64,000 nucleotides of DNA from the NCBI RefSeq assembly GCF_035222485.1, contig NC_085923.1, positions 3,286,001-3,350,000 on the forward strand, written 5' to 3'. Source of the stretch: Podospora pseudoanserina (taxonomy: Eukaryota > Ascomycota > Sordariomycetes > Sordariales > Podosporaceae). The position numbers and the translations under genes were made by a program. Below are positions 1-10,258 of this stretch, piece after piece (within the stretch, counting starts at the first letter, position 1; each line of letters opens with the position of its first letter). Under the pieces are notes generated by a model. The model did not search any database. It had not been told where the DNA came from and was given only the letters and a program-made list of their open reading frames with translations.

Positions 1-31
1 GCTCTTTGGCTGAGGCAGCAATATGGGTGTG

Positions 32-429
32 TGTTACAGTTAACCTAACGGCAGGTCGCGCAGTATGTGGGGCGCAGGACGTCCCCAGCTAATCATTAGG
101 GAAGTTAGGAGATAGCCAATTGAGGCTGGCCAGAGAGTGCTATGGCGCCAAGGCCCACGAGCACTCTGCAGGATGCAATGTGCTAGGAGTGATCGAGGGC
201 ATAGCACGACGAGCACTTCAGGGTCTTAAGGTCTATATATACGGAGGAACTGGCTAGTGTAGATAGACAGTTCCGCAGTATGCAATACAAGTCACAATCG
301 TTGGTATTCAGACTATTGTGATTGAGACAAGCTATTGTTGTACACTGTTTAGCTGTACCGAACCAGGATTGTTCAGAAGTGCCTTCAACCAGTATCCCTT
401 TCAGAGGTTCTGGATAGAGATTCGTCACA
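32..429 (+). mobile_element. LTR fossil (family A), copy 1
   Basis: A 398-bp LTR starting TGTTACAG and ending TTCGTCACA. It is closely similar to the copies at 1182–1585 and, inverted, 3589–3992. It sits inside the transposase-coding part of the outer pogo element. Its 5-bp flanks do not match, so it may be a decayed solo LTR or the 3' LTR of a longer element beginning before the window. A superfamily cannot be assigned from an LTR alone. It carries a TATA-like stretch near 233–240. It looks old and RIP-affected. Confidence 0.75.
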
Positions 430-648
430 TTTACACCACGCAATTTTAGTAAAAAAGCTCGCTTATATAGTTTAATAACGTATTAAACACTAGTATCCTT
501 TTTAGATTAAGTAAGCTTTTTCGATTTGGGCGTAATATCGCGTTGTGCAGGCCGGCCGGCGCGTCGGTTACGGAGGGTTAAGAATGGTATATTGTATAGC
601 TTTGCTGCGGCTCGGAGGCTTAATTTCGGAGTGTTTTGAATAGCTTTA

Positions 649-701
649 ACGTATATTATAAGCGAGCCGTAGATATAAGCGAGTCGTACAGTCTCTACCA
701 C
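649..701. repeat. Left terminal inverted repeat of inner pogo element
   Basis: This 53-bp TIR starts ACGTATATTA. It contains two direct copies of a sequence like ATAAGCGAGTCGTA, a possible transposase binding repeat. It is an inverted match to 3534–3586 with few differences. Confidence 0.85.
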
Positions 702-1181
702 GACGCGTCCTCCTTATACCTAACATTAATTTTTTCCATAACCTAATATACCTCCTACTTTAAAGGAAGCCAAGATACTTTTAGCCCTTAAGGCTCTTCG
801 AATTAATAAAAAATTAAGCCTCCGAGCTGCAGCTAAGTTCTATAACGTACTAGCTATAACTCTTTCTAACCGACGCGCCGGCCGGCCTACACGACGCGAT
901 ATAATACTTAATTTAAAAAAGCTAACTTAATCGGAAGAGGAAGTTATTATCCGATATATTATTAAGCTATATATATAAGCTTTTCTATTAAGATTACGTA
1001 GCGTAGAAGATATAGCTAACTAACTATTACGCGTACGCGACGCGCCCCCTATTAGTAAGCTCTAGGCATATAACTTCGTTAAACGCTAGCTATAGCTCCG
1101 TACGCGTTTTACGCGTAAATACAACTATTAAAGGGCTAAATACGAAGATCCGAAGGTTATTACCGAATAGTTTACGCTCGT

Positions 1182-1585
1182 TGTCACGGTTCTGGAAGAC
1201 AGTGGGGCCACGAGGGACCAATCAAGACTGGACCGCGCCGTCGAGCGGGGCTCACGGTCCAGAAGGGCAACGGACCAATAAGATGGGGACCGGGGACCGC
1301 GGTGGGGCTCACGGTCCACGGTCCGGCATCGGCCAATCAGGAGCGGACCGAGGACCGTCTGTAAGTCAACGGTCCACAGTCCACGGGTCTATATATAGGG
1401 AGGAACTGGCCGGCGTAGATAGACAGTTCCGTAGTATGCAATATAAGTCACAATCATTGGTATTCAGACTATTGTGATAGAGACAAGCCATTGTTGTACA
1501 CTATTTAGCTGTACCGGACTAAGATTGTTCAGAAGTGCCTTTAACTAGTGTCCCTTTTAGAGGTTCTGGATAGGGGTTCGTCACA
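1182..1585 (+). mobile_element. Solo LTR fossil (family A), copy 2
   Basis: A 404-bp solo LTR starting TGTCACGG and ending TTCGTCACA, with a perfect 5-bp target duplication CTCGT at 1177–1181 and 1586–1590. It lies inside the inner pogo transposase gene. It is GC-richer than its surroundings, so it inserted after most of the RIP decay of the pogo element or escaped it. A TATATATA stretch near 1391 precedes sequence shared with copies 1 and 3. No internal retroelement sequence remains. Confidence 0.88.
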
Positions 1586-1839
1586 CTCGTACGGAATACT
1601 AAAGCTAAGTACGGTATTATAAATAACGATATTTATAACTTCGACGAAATTAGGTTTATAATAAATATTATTTTCGCAGGTATAGTAATTACGACCTCGG
1701 ACGGCTTTAGTAAAGCGAAACTAGCTTAGCTTAATAACCGCGAATAGGTAACGGTAATCTAAAGAGTTAATACTTTTAATTAAGCTATCTCTCTTTTTAT
1801 TATTTTAACCGCGTAATACTACTTTATTAATTAATATAC

Positions 1840-2501
1840 TGTTGAAATAGGTGCTATTGAGGCCTGTAAATATAGGCTCAAATAGCTATCGGCGCAGTAC
1901 ACTGAGAGCGAAGAAGACTTTGACTGCAGCATTCGACAGTTGCCGTGGCACTGAAGGAAGGAGGATTACAGGGCGGTGCCCTGTAATATATAGAAGAGAA
2001 TCACTGTAACATAGGCTTGTGAGGCACTGATGAGTGTGGTGAACCAGTATATTGATTGAACCTTGTAGACTAAAAAATACCACAGTGGATAGGGTGTGAG
2101 GCAGAGGTCTTATAGGCCATCGGCCTATTACTTGCTCCCCGAGGGTGATTCCGTTCCCGGCCTGAACGCGCGTTTCCCGGCCCGAACGCCCGCTAAGTGC
2201 GCTATCCAAATATAAGGTTACAGGCCACGTTGCCGCTACCGTTTGACCACTGCAGGCCACGTTGCTGCTACCGTTTGACCACTGTAGGCCACGTTGCCGC
2301 TACCGTTTGACCACTGCAGGGCACCGGCCTTAGCGCTCGGCCTTCCGGGACCTCGGATTGCTTCCGGAGGCCGAGCCTCCGCTCCGGCAACCGCAGTCCC
2401 TAAACACTGCTGATTCAAGCTATCGTATTGCCTCTGAGGCCCTGTAATATACAGGGCTCAGATACACTGTAAAATCCACAAACAGAAGCTGTATTTTAAC
2501 A
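1840..2501. mobile_element. Solo LTR fossil (family B)
   Basis: A 662-bp solo LTR starting TGTTGAAATAGG and ending TTTTAACA, with a perfect 5-bp target duplication TATAC at 1835–1839 and 2502–2506. The inner pogo reading frame resumes directly after the duplication. It is unrelated to family A. It holds a three-unit tandem repeat (2223–2318). The TGTTG…AACA ends are common in copia-type LTRs, but the superfamily is not proved. Confidence 0.85.
2223..2318. repeat. 32-bp tandem repeat, three units, inside LTR family B
   Basis: Three consecutive 32-bp units start at 2223, 2255 and 2287, each beginning GGCCACGTTG and ending CCACTGCA or CCACTGTA. They differ at one to three positions. Confidence 0.9.
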
Positions 2502-3533
2502 TATACCGAGTATAATCTACCGTCTACCTAGCGTATCGTAATTACCGATAATAGCTAGACTATTAATCCTGTAAGCCTAAATTAAATTAAGTATTTCGAT
2601 TACTATACGGCGCCCCGAATAAAAAATAAATACCCGTTATTAATCCTCGACGGCCACGAGAGCTATTACTCGACCGAATTCAAGCGCTATTACTAGCAAA
2701 ATAATATTATTACGCTTTATATACCTCCATATTCTTTATACTACCTCCAACCACTCGATATCGGCTACTTTAGACCATTAAAGCAGGCGTATAGCCGCTA
2801 GATCGAGGACTTAATATATATATATATTAACTATATAAATAAGCTCGAGTTCCTCTATGCCTTCCGCGAAGCTTTCTTCGCCTTTATAACGGAAAAGAAT
2901 ATATAGGGTAGCTTTGCGGGTACTAACCTTATATTATACGATTTAGAGAGGGTATTTTCTAAGCTAAATATAAAGCTTTATATACTAATACCCCTATCCT
3001 TAAGGCCGGGCACAGTACTCCCTTAGCTCTCCCCAATACTATATAACCCTCGAGAAGCTACCTTACAGTTAAAGCTTATTAAAATTCGGATATTAAACCA
3101 CTAGGATAGCTCTCTAATATCTATATTAGCTGCTGTAGATCGATTAGTTAAAGGTACGATAACTGTAATATACGAGGTGGCTCTTCTACGTATAGAGCTC
3201 TCGGCACTGCGAAAGGCCAATAAGGCACTTAGTAAGAGACGGAGAGCCAAAAAAACACGTGTAAGGCTTAGAGGGTTACTTACCGTATAAGAGGCATAGG
3301 ATCTACTGGATTAGAAGGCTGTGAGCGAGCAGGTAATCCAGGAAAATCGACAAAGTGGTGGTGGTACAGGGGGGTCTCGTACGAAGACTCAGTGCTGTGA
3401 TATATGCGGCAAGCTTGGCCATAATGCGCGCACTTGCCAGGATGCTGAAGAAGCCTCAGATTCAGCTGCTTCTGATGTAATTATAGTCGGTTCCTAGTGT
3501 TATGGTCTAGCAATTGAGGATAGCTGTTGTAGG

Positions 3534-3586
3534 GTGGTGGAGACTGTACGACTCGCTTATATGTACGACTCGCTTATAATATACGT
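3534..3586. repeat. Right terminal inverted repeat of inner pogo element
   Basis: This is the inverted partner of 649–701. It carries two copies of GTACGACTCGCTTAT and ends in ACGT before the TA duplication at 3587–3588. Confidence 0.85.
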
Positions 3587-3588
3587 TA

Positions 3589-3992
3589 TGTGACGAACCC
3601 CTGTACAGAACCTCTGAAAGGGATACGGGTTGAAGGTAACTTCTGACAATTGGTTCGGTGCAGCTAAACAGTGCACAACAAGATGTCTCAATGTAAACAC
3701 AAGATACCGTGAATACAAGTGTGAATTGCATACTGCGGAACTATCTACGAGCTATCTAGTTCCTCCGTATATATAGACTTATGATTCTCCTCGATCATGG
3801 TGATCATTCCGCTCTTTCCTAATGATCACAATGATTGCTATGATCCTTCTCTGGTTCTTTATTGGTCGTACTTCCGTGATCACTGTACTTCCCAGTCTTA
3901 TTACCCATGATCGCCCAAATCGCTGCGACCTTGTTCTGATTGGTTGGTGACCTTGCACTGCTCCACCCGTTCCCGATGTTAAGGTTGTGACA
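3589..3992 (-). mobile_element. Solo LTR fossil (family A), copy 3, inverted
   Basis: A 404-bp LTR in reverse orientation, starting TGTGACGAACC on the plus strand and ending TTGTGACA. It is the same length as copy 2. Its target duplication is CTTTA at 3993–3997; the partner CTTTA is at 644–648, displaced by the inner pogo element that later inserted at the TA of this duplication. It lies in the 5' part of the outer pogo element. Confidence 0.87.
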
Positions 3993-4137
3993 CTTTAAGG
4001 GCTAAGATTATCCTGGCTTTATTTAAGGTAGGAGGTATGTTGGGTTGTAGAGAAAGTTGATGTTAAGTGTAGGAGGACGCGTCGCGGTCGAAAAGTGACC
4101 GGCCCACTTATATGACCGACTCACTTACAAAGTACGT

Positions 4138-5325
4138 TATACTGGTTCACTACACTCTCTTCCAGGGCATAGATCCCTGTAGTTCAGTGCCTACTATCTT
4201 ATTTACAGGGCATAGTTCCCTATACTTACCTTCCTTCGGTGCCACCTCAAACCGTCGTACCTCGCAGTTCAGGGACCCCAGTCTTCACGGTAATTGCTTC
4301 CATTTACTGGCAGGGCCCAATCAACTGGCCGCCGGAGACGTATCTTAGCAATAGATATATCTTAACTTATTCATAGTTTGCTTCTCTTGAAAACTATAAG
4401 CTAATTTCAAACGCCGCAATGATAGTTATTTTCGGATAATGCTGAAAATAACATGACCAGTAAGGAGGGTGGAGTGCGACTTGTTATTGCGACACCCCAT
4501 GAGCGAGTCCGGAAACGGCAAAAGGTTTCCCTCGACCGTGAAGAACATAACTGATCACCTTACGCAACAGAGAATGCAGTATAAAACCGGCCACCCCTGA
4601 TTTGTAGCCATCATGCAACGTAGCACATCAAGCCTTGGTAGAATCAAAGACGGTTACATGATGAAAAGCCAAGAGTCCATGAGCATCTTTATATTACTTC
4701 CATGCTTCGTGGTATTCCGTCCTTGAAATCCCCGTCGCCATTGCTACGGAGCCCTGACCGCAGTGTGGTTGGTGGGATACGAGGGAAGAGTGATAGGAAT
4801 AATGAAATCCACTCCAGGTAACCTTCCTACATGTATATATAGCGGAGTCTGACATCCTGCACCAGACTCGTTCCTCTCTTCATCTATCAACATATATGCT
4901 ATGATCTACATTCCTTTCTCTTGGTGGGCCAAGTCCCCACATCGATCATCCAGTGTGCCGTACTTACATCTTGAAGCAACGAGGGCATGTTGATTCAGGC
5001 ATTGGGGGTTCCTCTTGAAGCTGGTCACTAATATGACACAAGAGATAGCTAGGATGCCAGCATGGATTGGTACCTAGCTACCTACATGGCAGCTTCAATC
5101 CCAGAGTTGCAATTCGTCCACAGTCAAAGTGATCTTGAAGATCCCAACAGTATAGAAGTCCATTCCTCTATGTTTTTCCAAGTCATTACCTTCAAACCTA
5201 CCATCAAATATTTTTATCGCTTATCTGCCCCAAGCACGATCCTTACCTACATCATTTCTGAAGCACGCATGTCCACTTCCATGCCCTTGGCTGGATATTA
5301 CCAAGCCCCCTCAGGCGCAGCTGGA
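4138..5325. other. Intergenic, no gene recognised
   Basis: Unique sequence to the right of the transposon nest, less AT-biased than it. There is a TATA-like TATATATAG near 4835 followed by pyrimidine-rich sequence. Open frames here (for example from 5062) lack any recognisable domain. Confidence 0.5.
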
Positions 5326-5518
5326 CGTGGCAACCGAAAGATCAGAGGTAGCAGAGGGGGCAATCGACATCTTGAAGTGAAGATTGGAACATGTCACGAA
5401 AAGGGCGGAGGAGACGGGGGCCGAAGCTGCTAGGATCAGACTCCTTTTGGCGGAGACTGGTTTAAACCCCTCCGATGCGATTATGGACAATTTGTTGCGG
5501 AAGATGTTGACACAATGA
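5326..5518 (+). pseudogene. Remnant of a helical host gene (C-terminal end)
   Basis: One frame reads as a charged helix, with ERSEVAEGAIDILK, then an in-frame TGA at 5378–5380, then LEHVTKRAEETGAEAARI and a natural-looking end MLTQ. The amphipathic Glu/Arg/Ala composition suggests the end of a coiled-coil protein. No start or upstream exon is convincing: the sequence before 5326 ends in CAG and could be an acceptor, but no donor was found. I do not recognise the family. The TGA could derive from CGA by a C-to-T change. Confidence 0.4.
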
Positions 5519-5749
5519 AGGAAGGAGAAAGGCTCCAGCGCGAAGCGGGTAGATGGACACTAAGTACATCGACCAGTCGCAGATCACACTGAAGACTGGA
5601 CACCACCCAGGTACTGACCGCAAAGAAAGGCTTGCCCCTGACTAAAATAACAACAGCAAGTTGATTTTCGAATATTGGTTACAGTGACTTGCAACTAGGG
5701 AGATGTACTCTTCACAGCCAGATCCCTCGTTCAGCTAGACATCATCCAT

Positions 5750-6299
5750 CTACCCCTTAACAATCCTCTTCCACCAAATCTCGGATCTGGCCCCCGCCAG
5801 AGTCGTTATCACAGAGATTGTCAAGTACACCTCCCCATCTTGCTCAATGACAGTGTAATTTCGCCTTTGAATTTGTCCCACGAAACGCGGTATGCTTGCC
5901 GTTGTCACTGGGCCATGCAAGACCTGTCCACGGAACTTCGTCAATGGTACCGAGGTGTTGAGACTAAACGGCCCCGCATATGATAACGAGGTCTTGCCGA
6001 TCAAAGCCCAGTCATCAATACTCCCGCCGGTATTTGGTGGCCATTGGATGTCGGGAGGACGCATGTCTGGCTCCATCGAGTTCATGACCGCGGACATGTA
6101 ACCGTAGCGGGTGTATGTGATCAGGCCGGCTGGCTTCTCACCCCACGGGTCGGACACTTGAGTGCCGTTTCGCCATCTGAGTGGATTAGTGTTGTGTTTT
6201 AGTTACACAGGGATTCGGTCGTGGAGCGGGGGCTTACTGGGTATTGTTGAGGAGGGAATAGGTTCCCGCGAGAAAGTTCATAATTGCCTGTGTTTTCAT
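5750..6299 (-). CDS. Lipocalin-like domain protein (Lipocalin_5 type), two exons
   Basis: Exon 1 is 6299–6238 and exon 2 is 6176–5750; the 61-bp intron has GTAAGC and CTCAG ends and a CTAAT branch site. The spliced protein is about 162 residues. It starts MKTQAIMNFLAGTYSLLNNT and continues WRNGTQVSDPWGEKPAG, LITYTRYGYMSAVM, then beta-rich segments ending in EIWWKRI. The pattern of GT(Y/W)-LL near the start, a P-x-G-x-x-P-x-G turn and an I-Y-T-x-x-G-Y-M-S strand is typical of the fungal lipocalin-like family, small cytosolic beta-barrels often found beside secondary-metabolite genes. The ligand is unknown. A second in-frame ATG seven codons downstream is an alternative start. Confidence 0.75.
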
Positions 6300-8349
6300 T
6301 TCGATGGTGGGTTGGGAGTAACAAGACCACAACAAGATATATCCAGGCACCGTTCGGGGATAGATATAAAACATCACTCGGGATCTCGGTCTTTCCCTTG
6401 ACATCTGCCGTTCCACTCCCCTTTTTGTTGCCGACCCCCTCTCCGCATTTGCCGTTGTGAATTGCGCATGGCTGCGGCGAGAAGCACGGATTGGGTTTAG
6501 ACCCACCGGCCGGAGGATTGGGAAATCTCACCTGGCGTTGCTGTGGGCAGGTCAGCTACCCACTGGAGCAGCCCCTTACACTCTGCAAATCTTTGGTTGT
6601 GTGTTGCAGTATCTCATTCTCTCACGTTACACATGGTGTGTTGGGAAGAGATATAACTGGCTGAACCGCGAAGATGACATTTTAATGGACGGGAATCAAC
6701 GTGCCGGATTGCTAGCTTTTCTTTGGGTCCGGTGCGACCGCGTACCCTTCCGAACACACCGGACACTCTGCGAGGTCCTCTTGACGCCTGAGCCTTATGA
6801 CCGCGCCCCTCTTTGTTGACTATTAGTCCAAGTAAACCACCACTGGTAAGGAAGTTCAGACTTCAGTCTGCGACAACACAGAACTCTGTGGTCGTGGATC
6901 GTTTGACTGAAGTTTGAGGAGGACGGCGGCTTGAGAACCTCACAGTAGGTAAGAGAAAGTTCTGTGCAGAAACTTGAAACTGAGGCATCTCCGAGCTTGC
7001 CCAGAAGAATGAATTCGAGGTCCGAACCATTCCGGATAGTGACTGGACACACAAAGCCTTCTCTTGGAGCCAATACAAACACGCAGCAGCAGAATATTTG
7101 CTTACCTTACTTCCAATTCTTTCGTTCTTGTGGTAGGATGATGTTTGCAATTTATCGCTTGGGTTCTCCCAACAGGCGGAGCGTCACGAATTACTTAACA
7201 CATCCATGATGTACCTTGTGTCAACAGATAAGCCAAACAATACAAAGTTTTCTCACCAAAGGCTAGGTAACCAAAGCTACTGCGTTCTCCACAAGAGTTT
7301 TAAGCCGTGTGCTTGAGGAATAGACCACGCGTAGTTCCGGTAGAAGCTTAAGGGGAATCTGTTCACCTTGGTTCAATCTTTGGGAAGTTAGGCCGAGGTG
7401 ACCGGTGTATCCGCTACTCACTGACATGTCGGCGGCGAGAGGTAAATAAGACAGCTACCGGGCTGTTCTCGTGAAAAGTAGATATATATATTGTCTCTTC
7501 ATTGAAAACCATATTCCTTCCTTTCTTGTATTTGATATCCGTCGTTTATCTCCGGCAGCTTCGAAAACAGTTTTGTGTCAACAATTGCCCTATCGTTTAC
7601 CTCTCACCGCCTTATCATTAAATTCTTCTCAGGACAACCCAAAAATGACCAACAAGTCATCGAGAACCATGACCTCACCATCTACCTCGTGGCCGCGCGG
7701 ACGTGCTCTCCGTTGAAAGAGAGCTGATCGGAAAATCAGATATCATCGGTATTTACCTGAGTTGGCAGTGAGCCTCTGGGGGCCGGTGAGTGAAGATCAG
7801 GGTGCTGCCAAGCGGCAAAGTGGGAATTCATCAGAGAACTGCCGCTAGCTTTGTAGCACTGCGGCGTGGTTGTGACACCACGGTCAGCTGGCTCACGGTA
7901 TGTTCTTTTTCGCAGTCAACTCGTCTGAATTCGAGGTGGAGTGGATGCCCAGGTAGCTCCGTTGCGGCCGTTGCGCTGGAGCCGGCCGACTGTGCGGATC
8001 AACCAACAAGCAACATGACCCATCATTCCCGCTACTTCAACTCCGGTCGGTTGCTCCGTGGAATGGGGGAGATTGGCCAGCCTGAGAGCCTCACTTGCTC
8101 CAGCCCAGGCTATGATATCATCGCAATACCATGAGTCCCACGGCACGATATTCACTGATGGGAACGCCCGGGCCACCGCATCAAGACTGCTCCTGCCCAT
8201 GTTCACGCTCAGGTACTTAATTCCCATCTGTCCCTGGCCGAAGACCTGAATCTTCTCTTCCTCTACCAACCACTCCCTCCCCCGACGCCAGACTAACTTC
8301 ACATCATCCCTCAATCAACACCACAACATACCATCCAACAATCATCAAC
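6300..8349. other. Intergenic, no gene recognised
   Basis: Two kilobases between a leftward and a rightward gene. Several open frames of 80–130 codons occur on both strands but show no domain, no splice support and no start context. The last 300 bp are the promoter and leader of the 8350 gene, ending in a CA-rich leader (CATCAACATG). Confidence 0.5.
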
Positions 8350-8856
8350 ATGAAGGTCTTTGCCATCATCGCCCTCTTCCTAGGCGTCATCAGCGCTGGT
8401 GTGGCTGCCCCAGCCGAGCCCACCACGACCATTGACCTCCCGCCCCCCGCAGGCGAAACCAATATCATCTGGAACCCCAACGCGACTGACGAAAACAACA
8501 TCACGGCCAGCAGCGGCGACGCGCCCAAGTGGTTCTTCGAGATGTTTGAGGCTACTGGCATCAACTGCAATGATAAGAAGTGGATGACTGTCAGACTCAA
8601 CCGATATGGCACCTTCTGCTTCAGGACCGAGATTGATGTTCGCCGCGTGCGCGTCGTCAACTCCGGCGGCTGCTCTAGTATGTCAAATATCTTGAACGAA
8701 ACCTCACCATCCATGTTTTGAACTGACATGTGTGTGATAGCCACTTACTTCTCTGATGAGAACTGCACCAATGATCCCCAGCACGTCGAGGTGCCTCTTC
8801 ACTGTGTCGGTTATAGTGGCGGGAATTTGATCAAGTCTGTCGTTGTTGCTTGCTAA
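8350..8856 (+). CDS. Small secreted cysteine-rich protein, two exons
   Basis: Exon 1 is 8350–8677 and exon 2 is 8741–8856; the 63-bp intron starts GTATGT and ends GATAG. The protein has 147 residues. Residues 1–20 (MKVFAIIALFLGVISAGVAA) form a clear signal peptide with an Ala-x-Ala cleavage site. A short acidic and Pro/Thr stretch follows, then a domain with six cysteines (in GINCND, GTFCFR, GGCS, ENCTND, LHCVG and the final VVAC), enough for three disulphides. The last residue is cysteine. Size and composition fit secreted small proteins, including effector-like ones; no named family is recognised. Confidence 0.82.
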
Positions 8857-10168
8857 ATGGGCATGGCGCCAGACAACACCACGGCGACATCACCCACAAG
8901 GGGAAAGAGCGCAGAGAACTGGTGGGATGCGAAATTCTAGTTGAGGGAAGGCCTGTAGTCTGCGAACCCTGCTGGCAGAGCTATCTTGGGGAGGAGCAAC
9001 CGGCAAAAAGACACAAGCATTCATCTCAAATTGGTCTCGTGGTAACCTTATTGCTTCCGTTGTTGCGTGATGTTTCGAGTTGTCATCGCAATGCATATGT
9101 TTTGTGAAGACGTTGATTTAAGGTTATCCGCAGTCAGGACTATCCTTGTTTCGTGTCGAGTGCCGGACAATCCTGGTAACTAAGTGGTCGTCCTTAACAA
9201 TGAGGTTGACTACAGCTCCCGGCGATGATGTAAAAGGGGGTAGGCTGTCAGTCAAGTCCGCGTCAGCTATCAAGAGCAGGTGACATATCATTATGACTCA
9301 CAACAACAACTTTGGAGTTGATGTTAAAAACCTAGGAAACAGCACAAGCTGAGGTGTGGTGTACGTAGTCTCACCCTGGCATTTTGACCAGGTGATGTTG
9401 TCACCCGGAAGGCTACGGAGCAGCACACACCACAGAAGGCTATGGAATGGGAGGATGCCGAAGGAGCCCAGAAGGGGAGCAGAAGGCTACGGAAGCTTGC
9501 GGAGGGATTTTGCAGGGCTTGGACGAATTAAGGACTCAGACAAAAGGTAGTCACCGCCGGTGCCTGGTTATTCGGGCTCTCCGGCCGGCGACTCGGCGCC
9601 GGTGCCTGGTTTTTAGGGCCATCCGGCCAACAACCACTCGACCTTGCCGTGCCAACTTTTTTTTTGTAATTTACCTCTCCGACTAAGCTTCTCCTCCGCC
9701 TCTGTTCTTCCTCTCTGGATTTACTCGACCGAGAAGAATCATCTGTTCCTCTGTCTTAACGTCATCGTTACCAGTTCTTCCTCTCTTCCTTCGGTTCCCT
9801 GGAGTATCAAGACCTCGCAAGGCGCAATTGCCTCAGTTCTTCCCTTCTGCGTCTATCTTTATCGTTCACGCTAAGCAGCAGCTCTCTTCCTCTTCATTTC
9901 CGCGTCGCGTCAGAGTTCTCTTTCGCGTCGTCCCTCTCCCATTGTCTCTTTCCCCCTTCGTTTTCGCCAATCGTCAGCCAATTTCCCGCCATCAGTCTTC
10001 TCCCGCTTCATTTCCGGCAGCCCTCGCGCTACACTGGACCATCAGCTGCGGTATTCTTACCAACTCATCAATATTCGTCTCTGGCACGGCTAGCTACCCC
10101 GACACACCGACGCTTGTACGCTTGAGGAATCATCAGAACATATATCTTGATCTTCATATCGAATCACG
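8857..10168. other. Intergenic and pyrimidine-rich 5' leader of the GNAT–ankyrin gene
   Basis: The first part holds no gene I can support. From about 9640 to 10168 the plus strand is C/T-rich, typical of a fungal core promoter and 5' UTR. A 75-bp leader intron follows at 10169–10243 (GTATGT, CTGAC, TTTCAG). Confidence 0.55.
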
Positions 10169-10258
10169 GTATGTTGAGCATGCTTGCTTACTCCAAGCTC
10201 AGCCATGTTTCTGAATTCCCATTGTCTTGATACTGACTTTCAGCTCAACCAGGGCAAA

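Larger units (their letters stand above)
748..3497 (+). pseudogene. Pogo/Fot1 DDE transposase with C-terminal zinc knuckle, interrupted
   Basis: The coding remnant lies in three blocks (748–1181, 1591–1839, 2507–3497) separated by LTR insertions. The expected start codon is ATA at 748. The order is: an N-terminal psq/HTH part (LSLRAAAKFYN, RRAGRP), a CENP-B-type HTH, the first catalytic Asp in VITDN, the second in LLILDGHES, and the third in LQPLDIGYF. A CCHC knuckle (CDICGKLGHNARTC) ends the protein. Many Gln, Trp and Arg codons have become TAG, TAA or TGA and G:C is strongly depleted, which is the RIP pattern. The element cannot make its own transposase. The family usually encodes about 550 residues on one exon, which fits the summed blocks plus lost sequence. 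Confidence 0.88.
649..3586 (+). mobile_element. Inner pogo/Fot1-type DNA transposon, full length but RIP-decayed
   Basis: A near-complete element bounded by 53-bp terminal inverted repeats (649–701 and 3534–3586) and a TA duplication (647–648 and 3587–3588), as expected for pogo-group Tc1/mariner elements. Its single transposase gene (748–3497) is interrupted by two LTR fossils. Without those insertions the element is about 1.9 kb. It inserted at the TA inside the CTTTA target duplication of the inverted LTR at 3589–3992, so it is younger than that LTR and older than the two LTRs it contains. Confidence 0.88.
1..4137 (-). mobile_element. Outer pogo/Fot1-type DNA transposon, split by later insertions
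   Basis: This is the oldest layer of the nest. Its 5' end lies at 4137 (terminal ACGT followed by TA) and it reads leftward. Pieces are 4137–3993, 648–430 and possibly 31–1, separated by two LTR copies and a second pogo element. The 648–430 piece encodes, on the minus strand, the transposase N-terminus with the motif LSLRAAAKLYN and RRAGRP, followed by YVIKLYKRAFLLKLRG, which matches the same region of the inner pogo copy. An in-frame stop follows KLT. The rest of the element lies outside the window or is deleted. Family assignment rests on the similarity to the better preserved copy at 649–3586. Confidence 0.75.

Noticed and set aside
183-443. Minus-strand open frame across LTR copy 1 and the outer pogo fragment
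   Set aside because: A chance join of LTR and transposase sequence, not a gene.
1181-1477. Open frame of 98 codons inside LTR copy 2
   Set aside because: An LTR has no coding sequence in this family, and the frame is present only because the copy is GC-rich.
5062-5433. Open frame of 123 codons on the plus strand
   Set aside because: No domain, and its 3' half overlaps better coding sequence in another frame at 5326–5518.
7916-8314. Minus-strand open frame of 132 codons near the secreted gene
   Set aside because: No start context, domain, splice evidence or amphipathic pattern; overlaps the promoter of the 8350 gene.
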